From positions 5,795,501 to 5,859,500 of the forward strand of contig NZ_CP121695.1 of NCBI RefSeq assembly GCF_029761915.1: a stretch of DNA of 64,000 bases, written 5' to 3'. A program made the translations under genes and the position numbers. This document shows positions 26,215 to 35,691 of this stretch, one piece after another. Source of the DNA: Bradyrhizobium sp. CB1650. GTDB lineage: Bacteria; Pseudomonadota; Alphaproteobacteria; Rhizobiales; Xanthobacteraceae. Numbering within the stretch: position 1 is the stretch's first letter; the number at the start of each line of letters is the position of its first letter. The notes below the pieces were generated by a model that was not told the origin of the DNA, did no database searches, and was given only the letters and a program-made list of their open reading frames with translations.

Positions 26215-27072
26215 CTACTTTACGGCGCCGGCGGTGAGGCCGCGTACGAAGTACCTGCCACCGAGGAGATAGACCAACAAAGTGGGCAGAGCCGCGATCA
26301 TCACCGCGGCGCTTTGCACGCCATGCTGCGGGATATCGGCGATCGCGGCGGAGAGCGCGATCAGCGCGGCGGTGACCGGCTGCTGTTGGCCCGTCGTGAA
26401 TGTCACGCCATAGAGGAACTCGTTCCAGATGTGCGTGAACTGCCAGATCACTGTGACGATCAGGATTGGCGGCGAGAGTGGCAGAATGATGCGCCAGAAA
26501 ATGCGAAAGAACCCCGCGCCATCGATGCGCGCGGCCCTTATCAACTCCTGCGGGATGGCAATGTAGTAGTTTCGGCAGAACAAGGTGGTAAAGGAGAGCC
26601 CCTGGATCGTGTGGATCATCACGAGGCCCGCTAGCGTGTTGATCAGACCGATATCGCGCAGCACGATGGTCCAGGGCAGCAAACGCATCTGCTGCGGAAG
26701 GAAGATGCCGAGCGTGACGATCCCATAGATCCAGCGATCGCCGCGAAAGCGCCAGAGCGAAACCGCGTAACCGGCGACCGCACCAAGCAGAGTGGAGAAG
26801 ATTGTCGCGGGAATGGTCACAAGCGCGGAGTTCAGCATGTAGGGACGGATGCCGGCGCAGGTCTGCGCAACGCAGAAGTCAGACCAGGCCGTAAGATAGT
26901 TGCCAAAGGCCCACTGCCGTGGCCAGCCGATCATCGAGGTCTGTGCGATTTCCTCATTGCTGCGCAGCGAGTTCAGCACGACGACCATCAGTGGCACAAG
27001 ATACGCTGCCGCGACCAGCGAAACGACGAGGTAGACGAGCATGCGGCCCGGCACGAAAGAACGATCATGCAT
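26215..27072 (-). CDS. Sugar ABC transporter permease (MalG/UgpE type)
   Basis: 285 residues with six predicted transmembrane segments. The coupling-helix EAA motif is IRAARIDGAGFFRIFWRIILPLS, near residue 190. It is the second permease, matching the MalG-type half of a CUT1 importer. Its ATG overlaps the end of the first permease by 8 bp. Confidence 0.92.
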   Translation of the reverse strand: MHDRSFVPGRMLVYLVVSLVAAAYLVPLMVVVLNSLRSNEEIAQTSMIGWPRQWAFGNYLTAWSDFCVAQTCAGIRPYMLNSALVTIPATIFSTLLGAVAGYAVSLWRFRGDRWIYGIVTLGIFLPQQMRLLPWTIVLRDIGLINTLAGLVMIHTIQGLSFTTLFCRNYYIAIPQELIRAARIDGAGFFRIFWRIILPLSPPILIVTVIWQFTHIWNEFLYGVTFTTGQQQPVTAALIALSAAIADIPQHGVQSAAVMIAALPTLLVYLLGGRYFVRGLTAGAVK

Positions 27073-27994
27073 GGGTGGCCCGCCGTCGCTGGAGATATCG
27101 CCACGCTGCGTACGGCAGCAGCACCGCGAGAAGTATCAGCAACATGAGCACGGCCGCCGCCGCACCACGACCGAGCAAGCCCCGCTGGAACATCAGATCG
27201 TAGACGACGAGAGCCGGTAGCTGGGTCGCGAGTCCAGGGCCGCCGCCGGTGAGTGCGCGGACGAGGTCGAAGGCCGAAATCGCGAACTGCAGTTGGATTA
27301 CGACGACAGTTATGGTGATCGGCCACAGTGTCGGCAAAATGACGCGCCCGCATATTCGGATCGGTCCAGCGCCGTCGATCTGCGCGGCCTTGATGAGGTC
27401 GCCGTCGACGGACCGAAGGCCGGCGAGGAAGAGCGCCATGGCGAAGCCCGAGGATTGCCAGATCGCAGCGATGACAATCGTCCAGATTGCCATGTCGCGG
27501 TCGACCAGCCAGTCGAACCGGAAGGAAGTCCAGCCGAGGTCGTGGACGAGCTTCTCGATACCAATGCCAGGATTGAGCAACCAACTCCAGACCGTGCCGG
27601 TGACGACGAAGGACACCGCCAGGGGGTAGAGGAAGATGGATCGCAGCGCGTTCTCGCCGCGAATGCGCTGATCGAGCAGGATCGCAAGCATGAGACCGAT
27701 CACCAAGCTTAGCAGCACGAAAGCGCTGCCAAACAGCAGCAGATTGTTGAAGGCGATCTGCCAGTTCCGCGTCGCCATGACCGCCGTGTAGTTGCGCAAA
27801 CCCACCCAGCCCGAGACCGGAACAAGAGTGGATGGCGTGAACGAGATCCAGATCGTCCACAGCGAAAACGAAACGAGGTGCGCGGCGGACAATAGCAGCG
27901 GCAGCCAGATCGTCAGATACTCGGGCAGCCGGCGCACCACGCCAAGTTTCGTCGACCGCCCTGTTCGCGGCGCCGCGGCGACGGTGTTGGTCAA
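27065..27994 (-). CDS. Sugar ABC transporter permease (MalF/UgpA type)
   Basis: 309 residues, six transmembrane segments and the EAA motif IKAAQIDGAGPIRICGRVILPTL. Translation apparently starts at TTG (27994), overlapping the stop of the binding-protein gene (TTGA). This is tight coupling and explains the unusual start codon. First permease of the CUT1-type importer. Confidence 0.92.
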   Translation of the reverse strand: MTNTVAAAPRTGRSTKLGVVRRLPEYLTIWLPLLLSAAHLVSFSLWTIWISFTPSTLVPVSGWVGLRNYTAVMATRNWQIAFNNLLLFGSAFVLLSLVIGLMLAILLDQRIRGENALRSIFLYPLAVSFVVTGTVWSWLLNPGIGIEKLVHDLGWTSFRFDWLVDRDMAIWTIVIAAIWQSSGFAMALFLAGLRSVDGDLIKAAQIDGAGPIRICGRVILPTLWPITITVVVIQLQFAISAFDLVRALTGGGPGLATQLPALVVYDLMFQRGLLGRGAAAAVLMLLILLAVLLPYAAWRYLQRRRATHA

Positions 27995-29277
27995 CGCGCC
28001 CCCTCGACGGCTTCGGCGAGGCGGGTGACCGCCTGCTCTGGCGTAATCGTCTTGTTCTTCACGTACTCGGTGATCACGTCGATCATTGCTGCGGTCAGGC
28101 CGTTTTCTTGCGCCATGTTGTGCGCGAAGCTCAGAACGGCCTGATTGTTGGCGACAGCGTCCTTGAGCGCGCTGGCGGTTCGCCGTTGACCGTCCGACCA
28201 GCCGGCACCGGAGAGGTCGACATCGGTGCGAACGGGTATCGATCCCGTGATCTGCGAATACATTGTCTGGATCGTCGGATCCATGACGAGCTGGGCCATC
28301 AGCGTCTGACCGGCCTGCAGGTCGGGCTCGCTGCGCTGCCAGAATATGAAGGCATCGGCATTCAACAGGAAGACCGGCTTGGCATTGTCGCTGGGGCCCG
28401 GCGCGATGATGAAATCGTCGAACTTGAAGCCGGCGTTACGCAATACGCCCTGCGCCCAGCCGCCCTGGATCATCATGCCCATGTCGCCGTCGACGAAGCG
28501 CTTCAGGTTGGTGGCATAGGGTTGGGCGCCGATGTTGGGGTCCATCCAGTCGGCGATCTTGCGCACCTGTGCGAAGGCAGCCTTTATCTCGGCGCTGTTC
28601 AAGGCCTTCTCGTCAAGATTCATGATCGCGGCGCGGTATGAAGCGGGACTGATGCCGGCGAAAGAGGCCTCGAATTTCTGCCCGTCGTCGGGGCGGGTGC
28701 CGCCGTTGGCGATGGGATAGGTGATTCCGCCCGCTTTCATCTTTTCGGCAAGATCATTGAATTCAGCCCAGGTGACGGGGATCTTGTCGGCCTTGGCTTT
28801 GTCCATTGCGCGTTTGGAGAGAAACAGCATGTTGGTGCTGTAGATCTGCAACGGCAGCGAAATCCACTTGCCCCCCGGCTTATGCAATCGTGCAAGGTCT
28901 GGAGCGACAACCTTTTCGTAGCCGGCGGCAGCGACAAGGGCGTCGAGATTGACGGTCGGGGCAATCTTCGACCAGGCCGCGATCTCGGGGCCCTTGAGTT
29001 GCGAACAGGCCGGCGGGTCGCCAGCTATGATTTGAGCACGGAGCTTGTTCATCATCTCGGTGGTGAACCCGGGGACGGGCGAGTGCTGCCAAACACCGCC
29101 CTTCTCCTCGAATTTCTTGCCGAGCGCCGTGATGGCCGCGCCATCGCTGCCTGCGGACCATTGCGAGATCACGGTCAGGCGCGGTTTGGCTACGCCCTGG
29201 GCACGGGCAAATGCCGGCAGCGCGAGCGTGGCAGCAGATCCAGCGAGCAGACGGCGCCTTGTTGTTGTGATCGGCAT
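27991..29277 (-). CDS. Extracellular sugar-binding protein of an ABC importer
   Basis: 428 residues. The N-terminus has a twin-arginine-type signal (TTRRRLLAGSAATLALPAFARA), so the protein is exported to the periplasm, likely folded. The rest is a type 1 extracellular solute-binding protein (SBP_bac_1), with the usual VISQW-x-GSDGAAI start. GGAG lies about 10 nt before the ATG. It sits between the ROK regulator and the permeases, and captures the unknown carbohydrate taken up by this operon. Confidence 0.92.
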   Translation of the reverse strand: MPITTTRRRLLAGSAATLALPAFARAQGVAKPRLTVISQWSAGSDGAAITALGKKFEEKGGVWQHSPVPGFTTEMMNKLRAQIIAGDPPACSQLKGPEIAAWSKIAPTVNLDALVAAAGYEKVVAPDLARLHKPGGKWISLPLQIYSTNMLFLSKRAMDKAKADKIPVTWAEFNDLAEKMKAGGITYPIANGGTRPDDGQKFEASFAGISPASYRAAIMNLDEKALNSAEIKAAFAQVRKIADWMDPNIGAQPYATNLKRFVDGDMGMMIQGGWAQGVLRNAGFKFDDFIIAPGPSDNAKPVFLLNADAFIFWQRSEPDLQAGQTLMAQLVMDPTIQTMYSQITGSIPVRTDVDLSGAGWSDGQRRTASALKDAVANNQAVLSFAHNMAQENGLTAAMIDVITEYVKNKTITPEQAVTRLAEAVEGAR

Positions 29278-29335
29278 GGCAAGTTTCTCCCGGGTGTGAA
29301 CTCTGTTGCGCGAAGCCGCGTGGCCTTAGGGGATC

Positions 29336-30508
29336 TCAGGCGGCCTCCCTCGAGGCGGCCGGCATGCCGCCGCGGCAAGCAAGGCAGAAGGCGGCGAACG
29401 CCAGGGCAGCCCTTGGATCATTGCCGTTCGACGGCGGCACGAAAGCGAGCGACACCCGTGCGAGCTTGCGCCCGCCGAGCAGGCAGGCGTCGATCCCGTC
29501 GATCAGCGCCTTTCGATCATCCTCCACGAGCAGCGACGGCCAGCCGGAGATGGCCACGCCACGACAGGGTTTCACGTTCAGCGTGTTCCCGACCGCGAGG
29601 CCGAGCCGATACAGGCGGTGCCGCAGCTCTTGCCGTATGTGGGACGACATCGGGATCGCGGTTACCCAATCGCTGCCGAGCTGGAGCAGCTCCGGCTCCG
29701 ACGTGCCGAGAAGTCCGGCCAACGCGGGAAGCGAAGTATAGGCTTCGACGCAGCCATGATGACCGCAGCGGCAACGCGGCCCGCCCTCGCCGAACACCAT
29801 GTGGCCGAGCTCGACAGGCTGCAGGGCGTCGGCCTCGGTCGCATCGTCCATCCAGGCGCCGGCAACGCCCTGGCCGACGAAGACGAACAAATGCGCGCCG
29901 CTGAACGGATAGTCCTCCGTGCGGCAGCGGTGAAAGATGGCATGCGCCACGACCGAGTTGGTGAATTCGGCCGGCACGTCCGCAAACATCTCGCCAAGCA
30001 GGCCGCGAATGCGCCCGATGTCGCAGGGAATGATGGGATTGCCTGATACGCTCAACCGGCCGAGACCGGGGACCGAGACGCCGATCTGCGATAGCCGGAC
30101 CCGGCGTCGCCGCGTCCAGCCGCCCAGTAGCGTCAGCGCATCGAGAAACACGAGGCCTACCGACTCGACGGTCGGCACTTTCGGCAGCGGCAACCGCTCG
30201 GTGTAGTGCAGCTCGCCCGACATTCCGCCGACGCCCACGCTCAACCGCTGGCCGGTCAGCTCAACGGCGGCCAGCGCCACGGAACCATCGAAGGATACCA
30301 GACCTGTCGGCCCACCCACGTAGGGCGCGGGCCGCCGGACCTCCTCGATCAGGCCCTCCGCCTTGAGGTCAAACAGAATGCGCGACAGGCTCGCCTCGGA
30401 CAGATGCACTGCCTTGGCCAGAGGTGGCCGAAACATGCCGCCCGATTGAAGCAGATGCCCCAGGATGGCCGCACGCGTCTGCCGCCGACTTCTCGGCTGC
30501 TCAGACAT
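29336..30508 (-). CDS. ROK-family transcriptional regulator
   Basis: 390 residues. An N-terminal winged helix-turn-helix (AILGHLLQSGGMFRPPLAKAVHLSEASLSRILFDLKAEGLI) precedes a ROK domain with the zinc-binding signature GHMVFGEGGPRCRCGHHGCVE (about 240-262). The strict sugar-kinase phosphate motif (DxGxT) is not visible, so it is a sensor rather than a kinase. First gene of the sugar operon, 58 bp ahead of the binding protein. It probably represses the operon until the sugar is present, acting at the palindrome at 30525-30545. Confidence 0.9.
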   Translation of the reverse strand: MSEQPRSRRQTRAAILGHLLQSGGMFRPPLAKAVHLSEASLSRILFDLKAEGLIEEVRRPAPYVGGPTGLVSFDGSVALAAVELTGQRLSVGVGGMSGELHYTERLPLPKVPTVESVGLVFLDALTLLGGWTRRRRVRLSQIGVSVPGLGRLSVSGNPIIPCDIGRIRGLLGEMFADVPAEFTNSVVAHAIFHRCRTEDYPFSGAHLFVFVGQGVAGAWMDDATEADALQPVELGHMVFGEGGPRCRCGHHGCVEAYTSLPALAGLLGTSEPELLQLGSDWVTAIPMSSHIRQELRHRLYRLGLAVGNTLNVKPCRGVAISGWPSLLVEDDRKALIDGIDACLLGGRKLARVSLAFVPPSNGNDPRAALAFAAFCLACRGGMPAASREAA

Positions 30509-30524
30509 TTCCGTCCCTGTCGTA

Positions 30525-30545
30525 ATTCTTACTTAGTGTAAGAAT
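30525..30545 (-). promoter_or_regulatory. Palindromic operator in front of the ROK operon
   Basis: Perfect inverted repeat ATTCTTAC-N5-GTAAGAAT, 16 bp upstream of the ROK start codon. Binding here would block transcription or initiation of the whole sugar operon. Size and TTAC/GTAA arms resemble known ROK operators. Confidence 0.65.
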
Positions 30546-31554
30546 GTGCGCGTGGACCGTTTCGCCTGTCAAGGCGTTTGCCGGCCGGTGCGAGAACTGT
30601 TGTTGTGCGCGGCAGTAAAATTGGATTCGTTCAGAGTCGTCGGCCCTTGGATCGAATTCTTCAAGATCACCGCAAACGATCTCATCCAAGACCTCAGCGC
30701 AGGTCCAAGGCCGGAGCAGAGACGTCGGAACATGTGGCGCCCGCCAACCCCGTCATCCCGCGCGATGGCGGAGCGGTTGTGCCGGAGGTGCGAGCATAGC
30801 GAGCCTCGAAGGATGACGGTGAAAAGGTGAGTGCTGGCTGCTCGATCTCGCGATTGCGAGCCAACGGGTCCGCGCGAAGCGCGGCCCGTTAACAGGCTCC
30901 GCGAGGCAATCCAGAGTCTTTCGGTGGTCCTCGACGGCAGGTAAGGAATACTGGCGCAATCGCGCCTGCGCGTCGGACGGCGCGAGCCCGATCGAATTGC
31001 TTCCGATCACGCTACACGCGGAGCAGCATCGAAAAACAGCTCCGACAATGGGAGAGGCAAAGCCAAGCGCGCGCCCTCAGGACCACCGAGAAGTTGCATC
31101 AGTACCAGCCCAAAGACTTCCGACGATGCAGCTCTGGGAGCAGCATCACCAACATACGGCGCGAAGGTGTTCGCTCTCAGTTGGGTGTGACATTTCGGAC
31201 CACTTGCAGCATTTGAATTGTCGTTCCAACCCGCGATCGGGCGCGCAGAAATTTATGTTACATATCAGTAACTTATGAGAATTATCATTTAGCGCAAGAG
31301 AATCAACGGTATTTCCGTCGGCGCAACTGATCGGATGAAGTCATGACAAAGCCCCATCTGCCCCGCCGGGTTTCGGCAAAGAGGTACTAAACTACCGTAA
31401 CACCGCCTCCGACGTGGCAAAAATGCGACAATCCCACGCCATTTGCGCAACTTTTACGGGTTTGGCCTAGATTGTCGCGTCAGTCCCTGCAAATCTCATT
31501 TTGCATTTCCAGGGGCCCCGCGTCCGTAGAAGACGGCGGCGGGTGGAGGTTAAA
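30546..31554. other. 1-kb intergenic region between sugar operon and T1SS genes
   Basis: I find no gene here. It contains an interspersed inverted repeat (30750-30819, listed separately), a GC-rich hairpin around 30870-30910 and a small palindrome GTTAC-N6-GTAAC at 31257-31272. The divergent promoters of the ROK operon and of the TolC-like gene must lie inside. Confidence 0.55.
30750..30819. repeat. Interspersed inverted repeat (CCGTCATCC / GGATGACGG)
   Basis: 9-bp perfect arms flank about 52 nt that can themselves fold. Elements of this shape, with CGTCAT ends, are common in intergenic regions of Bradyrhizobium-type genomes; that comparison is from memory. No coding capacity. Confidence 0.5.
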
Positions 31555-33228
31555 TTGTTTGGGCGCATTCTCATTTCCGGTGCATTGTTTCTCGTCCCAT
31601 GCGGCAGCGCGTTGGCGGAGCAGTTCTCGATCAACGATGCCTTGAAGCAGGCCGTACACACCAATCCCGGGGTCGGCGAAGCGTCTGCCAACCGTCGCGC
31701 AACCGAGAGCGAGCTTCGGCAGACGCAGAGCACCCTGCTTCCGCAGGTGCGTGTCGAAGCCCGGTGGGGGCCGGAAAAATTCGACCAGAGCGCTGCCGTG
31801 GCAAGCGGTACCGCCCTACCCATCCCGGTGGCTGGAAACGGTGCGTGGCGAAACGGATCGCAGGAATCCGTCGTCGTCCGGCAGATCTTGTTCGACGGCT
31901 TCGCATCGATCCAGGACATCTGGCGACAGACCGCCCGCGTTAACGCGGCGGCTTTCCGTGTGCGCGAGCGCACCGAGCTGATTGCTCTGGACGCAGCGGA
32001 AGCCTATGTCGACGTCACGCGCTATTTGCGACTGGTCACGATCGGCGAGCAGAACGTCGCCGCTCACGAGAAGATTTTCGCCAACGTCAACACGCGCTTC
32101 TCCGGCGGACGGGCCGGCGAAGGCGACCTTGAACAGGCGCGCGAACGCGTTGAAGCTGCACGCGCCGCGCTCACCGAATTCCGCCGGAGCCTGGAGGAGG
32201 CCCGCGCCAAGTACCGTAAGGTCGTGGGACTCGAGCCCATCAATGTTCGCTTTCCGGGTCCACTGGGCGGCTTGCCGTCGACCCGCGACGAGGCCCTTGC
32301 AACCACAGTCCGATTCAACCCGACCATTCAGGCCGCGCAGGCCGATGCAGATGCGGCAAAGCACGCATTTCGCGTGACGGACGGCGCTTTCGTTCCGACC
32401 TTCTCGCTGGAGGGCCGGGCGACGCACAATGACAATACGTATCCTTACCTTGGCGTCACGCACGACGACTATAGCGGCAAGGTCGTCATGTCCTGGGATA
32501 TCTTCCGGGGCGGCCAGGATGTCTGGCGGCGATCCGAGATGGCTGAGCGCTATGTCGAGACCACGGCGCGACATGCGCGCCTGCAGCGTGACGCCATCGA
32601 GTCCATCGACAAAGCCTGGGCGGCGCGCACAGTTACCGCGACGCGGATCGCGACCTTGTTGCGAGAACTCGACGCCGCCCGGAAGACCATTGCGGCGTAC
32701 CAGAAGGAATATGAGCTCGGCCAGCGCTCGCTGATTGATCTCCTGAATGCCCAGAACCAGTATTTCAACACGCTGGTCTCGTTGACGTCGGCACGCGGCG
32801 TCGTGGTGTTTGCCGATTACCAACTCTTGGCAGCCATGGGCACGCTGCTCGAGTACCTGAAAGCTCCGCCGCCGGTTGATGCTGCACCGGTGGATCTCGG
32901 GATCTTCGGGACCCCCAATTACAGGGCGCCCACGCTGCGCGTGAAGCTGCCCCAGACCGGCTCCGAGCCGTTGAACGTCCCGGTGCCTGCACCCGAGGCG
33001 GCTCCGCAGCGTCTGGGCTATGCAAGCGAAGCGCCCGAGGCTGATCTGTTCAAGGATAGGTGGCCTGCACGGTCGTCCCGTCAGGCGAGCCTGCTGGGAG
33101 CATCCGAGTGGCTCACGCAGCAGCGCACGGGCGATCCGGTGGTGTTGAACGGCTCTCCTGTCACCGCGTATGCGGCGGATAAGAAGCCGCATTGGCTGGC
33201 GACGGCATTCGAGCCGGTTCAGAGATAG
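31555..33228 (+). CDS. TolC-family outer-membrane protein of the T1SS (LapE-like)
   Basis: 557 residues. I start at TTG 31555 because a perfect GGAGGT lies 5 nt upstream and a signal peptide (FGRILISGALFLVPCGSALA) follows at once; an earlier in-frame TTG at 31501 has no such support. The body is an outer-membrane efflux protein: FSINDALKQAVHTNPGVGEA and EAYVDVTRY are typical of the first repeat, and AYQKEYELGQRSLIDLLNAQNQYF of the second. About 110 extra residues follow the domain. It forms the outer-membrane channel through which RTX proteins leave the cell. Upstream of the ABC exporter and HlyD genes, same strand. Confidence 0.92.
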   Translation: MFGRILISGALFLVPCGSALAEQFSINDALKQAVHTNPGVGEASANRRATESELRQTQSTLLPQVRVEARWGPEKFDQSAAVASGTALPIPVAGNGAWRNGSQESVVVRQILFDGFASIQDIWRQTARVNAAAFRVRERTELIALDAAEAYVDVTRYLRLVTIGEQNVAAHEKIFANVNTRFSGGRAGEGDLEQARERVEAARAALTEFRRSLEEARAKYRKVVGLEPINVRFPGPLGGLPSTRDEALATTVRFNPTIQAAQADADAAKHAFRVTDGAFVPTFSLEGRATHNDNTYPYLGVTHDDYSGKVVMSWDIFRGGQDVWRRSEMAERYVETTARHARLQRDAIESIDKAWAARTVTATRIATLLRELDAARKTIAAYQKEYELGQRSLIDLLNAQNQYFNTLVSLTSARGVVVFADYQLLAAMGTLLEYLKAPPPVDAAPVDLGIFGTPNYRAPTLRVKLPQTGSEPLNVPVPAPEAAPQRLGYASEAPEADLFKDRWPARSSRQASLLGASEWLTQQRTGDPVVLNGSPVTAYAADKKPHWLATAFEPVQR

Positions 33229-33422
33229 TCCCCGCCCCCGCACGAACACGGGGTCGGGCCGCAAATGCGCTTGGCAGGCTTGCCGAGCGGCGCAAGGCGA
33301 TTCTAAGATTAACCCTTAGGAGCGCTTTCGCCGATTAACCAAATGATTCGTCTGCGTTTTCCGCTATGCTGGAATGACGGTTCGCTTCCCGCTCCGCACC
33401 ATTTCATTTTGGGCATTGGCAA

Positions 33423-35687
33423 TTGTTGTTTCGATCATCCGAGTCCAGGCGCGCGCCTGGCCGCCCCGTTGCCGAGGTAACGGCTGCGCCTGCACCCAAG
33501 CAAGCGGCGAGTCACCTCGAAAGGGATGACCCACTCGCATCATCGCTGATGTACCTGGCCGCCTATCATGGCCGCGCCGTCAGCCGCGAAGCTTTGCTGG
33601 GCGGCCTGCCGATCCTCGACGGGCGGCTGTCGGTCCCGCTCTACGAGCGCGCAGCTCGGCGTGCGGGGCTCGAGACCGAAGCCGTCAAGCGCGACATTGC
33701 CGACATTCCCGCGCTTGTGCTGCCGGCCGTTCTGATCATGAAGAACGGAACGACGCTGATCCTCCTGGACTTCGACAAGTCCGGAAGCAGCGTCAAGGTC
33801 CTAGATCCGTCCTTGACGCCCCACAGTCCGGAGCTTCACGCGATCCAGGCCATCTCGGCCGGGTACACCGGATACGCGTTCTTCGTCCGGGCCGCAGTCG
33901 AGAGCAACGCACGCGCGGTCGCCGCCGGCGATCTGCCGCGAAGCCACTGGTTCTGGTCGACCGCCACAATGCATTGGCGCAGCTACGGTCACATTGCGCT
34001 CGCCGCCCTCCTCGTCAACATGCTCGCGCTCGCCACGCCGCTGTTCACGATGAGCGTCTACGACCGCGTCGTTCCCAATGGCGCCGTTCCCTCGCTGATC
34101 GCGCTGTCGGTCGGAATGGGTCTGGCCATCCTGTTCGACTTCGTGCTGCGAACCGTGCGAAGCAAGATGATCGACGTGACCGGCAAGACCATGGACGTGG
34201 TCTTGGCCGCGAACATTTTCGAGCACATCATGTCGGTGAAGATGGCGCAGCGGCCGACGTCGGTCGGCATCGTCGCCAACCAGCTCCGCGACTTCGATTC
34301 GGTCCGCGAGTTCTTCACCTCGGGCAGCGTGGTTTCGGCGACCGATTTGCTCTTCGCCCTGATCTTCATCGGAGTGCTCTTCACGATCGCGGGTCCGCTT
34401 GCCTGGATACCGCTCGCGATGCTGCCAATCATGATCATCATCGGCCTGACGGTGCAGCGTCCGCTGGACCGCGCGATGAAGCGATTGCAGGCGGAATCGG
34501 CGGCACGGCACGGGGTGCTCGTCGAATCGCTGTCCGGCATCGAGACCGTGCGAGCGACCGGCGCCGAGTCCCGGATGCAGACGGCTTGGGAACGCTCCGT
34601 CGCGGCCACCGCACGCTCGGGCGAGGATGTGCATTTCTGGGCCTCGCTGGCGCTGACCGGCACCAACACCGCCCAGCAGGCGACAAGCCTGCTGCTTGTC
34701 GTGATCGGCGTTCTCCTCATTCTCGACGGCAAGCTCTCGATGGGTGCGCTGGTCGCAGCCAACATGCTGGCCGGTCGCGTGCTGGCGCCGATCGCCGGCA
34801 TCGCCTCGGTCATCACGCGCGGCACCCAGACGTTGTCGTCGCTGAAGTCGATCGACCGCATCATGTCGCTGGAACGCGAGCGGTCGCCGCAGCGTGCCTA
34901 CGTGTCCCGAAAAATCGACCAGGGGCGCATCAGCTTCGACAATGTCAGCTTCACCTATCCGAATGCGCCGGGCAAGGCGCTCGACAAGGTGACATTCAAA
35001 ATCGAAAGCGGTGAGCGCGTCGGCATCATCGGGCGCGTCGGATCAGGGAAGACCACGGTTGGCCGGCTCCTGGTGGGCTTCTACGAACCGCAGGAAGGAC
35101 GGATCCTCGTCGACGGCGTCGACTCGCGCCAATACGATCCCGCCGATCTCCGCGCCGGCATCGGCTTTGCCTTGCAGGATACCGATCTCTTTTTCGGCAA
35201 GCTCCGCGACAACATCGCTCTCGGCAAGCCCGAGGCGAGCGACGAAGAAGTTCTTCATGCTGCCCGTCTGTCCGGGGTGGAGAACTTCATCGCCGGACAT
35301 CCGATGGGATATGACATGCCGATCGCCGAGGGCGGCCGCAGCCTCTCGGGTGGCCAGAAGCAGGCGATCGGGCTGGCGCGCGTCCTGATCAGGAATCCGC
35401 GCATTCTGTTCATGGACGAGCCGACGGCGCATTTCGACGTGCGCAGCGAAGCCGAATTTCTCGATCGGCTGAAGGCGATCCATGGCGATCGCATGACCCT
35501 GATCATCTCGACGCACCGCCTCTCGCTGCTGAATGCGGTCGATCGGCTGCTGCTGTTCGACAGCGGCCGTCTCGTCGCCGACGGGCCGCGGGACAAGGTG
35601 CTCGCTCTGCTCCAGGGCAAGCCGAACGGACAATCCGCCGAGAACCCGCCTCACCCCAATTTGTCCCGGACTCAATCACAGGGCTGA
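33423..35687 (+). CDS. T1SS ABC transporter with C39-like domain (LapB/RtxB type)
   Basis: 754 residues. The N-terminal 130 residues are a C39-like domain in which the protease cysteine is missing (DDPLASSLMYLAAYHG in place of a Cys-containing motif). This is the usual state in exporters of large RTX adhesins, where the domain binds substrate without cutting it. A six-helix membrane domain follows (about 190-460), then the ATPase: Walker A GRVGSGKTT, signature LSGGQKQAIGLAR, Walker B ILFMDEPTAHFD and the histidine ISTHR. The start is TTG at 33423, with weak ribosome binding; start uncertain. Followed after 4 nt by the HlyD gene. Confidence 0.93.
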   Translation: MLFRSSESRRAPGRPVAEVTAAPAPKQAASHLERDDPLASSLMYLAAYHGRAVSREALLGGLPILDGRLSVPLYERAARRAGLETEAVKRDIADIPALVLPAVLIMKNGTTLILLDFDKSGSSVKVLDPSLTPHSPELHAIQAISAGYTGYAFFVRAAVESNARAVAAGDLPRSHWFWSTATMHWRSYGHIALAALLVNMLALATPLFTMSVYDRVVPNGAVPSLIALSVGMGLAILFDFVLRTVRSKMIDVTGKTMDVVLAANIFEHIMSVKMAQRPTSVGIVANQLRDFDSVREFFTSGSVVSATDLLFALIFIGVLFTIAGPLAWIPLAMLPIMIIIGLTVQRPLDRAMKRLQAESAARHGVLVESLSGIETVRATGAESRMQTAWERSVAATARSGEDVHFWASLALTGTNTAQQATSLLLVVIGVLLILDGKLSMGALVAANMLAGRVLAPIAGIASVITRGTQTLSSLKSIDRIMSLERERSPQRAYVSRKIDQGRISFDNVSFTYPNAPGKALDKVTFKIESGERVGIIGRVGSGKTTVGRLLVGFYEPQEGRILVDGVDSRQYDPADLRAGIGFALQDTDLFFGKLRDNIALGKPEASDEEVLHAARLSGVENFIAGHPMGYDMPIAEGGRSLSGGQKQAIGLARVLIRNPRILFMDEPTAHFDVRSEAEFLDRLKAIHGDRMTLIISTHRLSLLNAVDRLLLFDSGRLVADGPRDKVLALLQGKPNGQSAENPPHPNLSRTQSQG

Positions 35688-35691
35688 ACCC

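Noticed and set aside
31501-31554. N-terminal extension of the TolC-like protein starting at TTG 31501
   Set aside because: It would put a stretch of arginines before the signal peptide, while a perfect ribosome binding site precedes the TTG at 31555.
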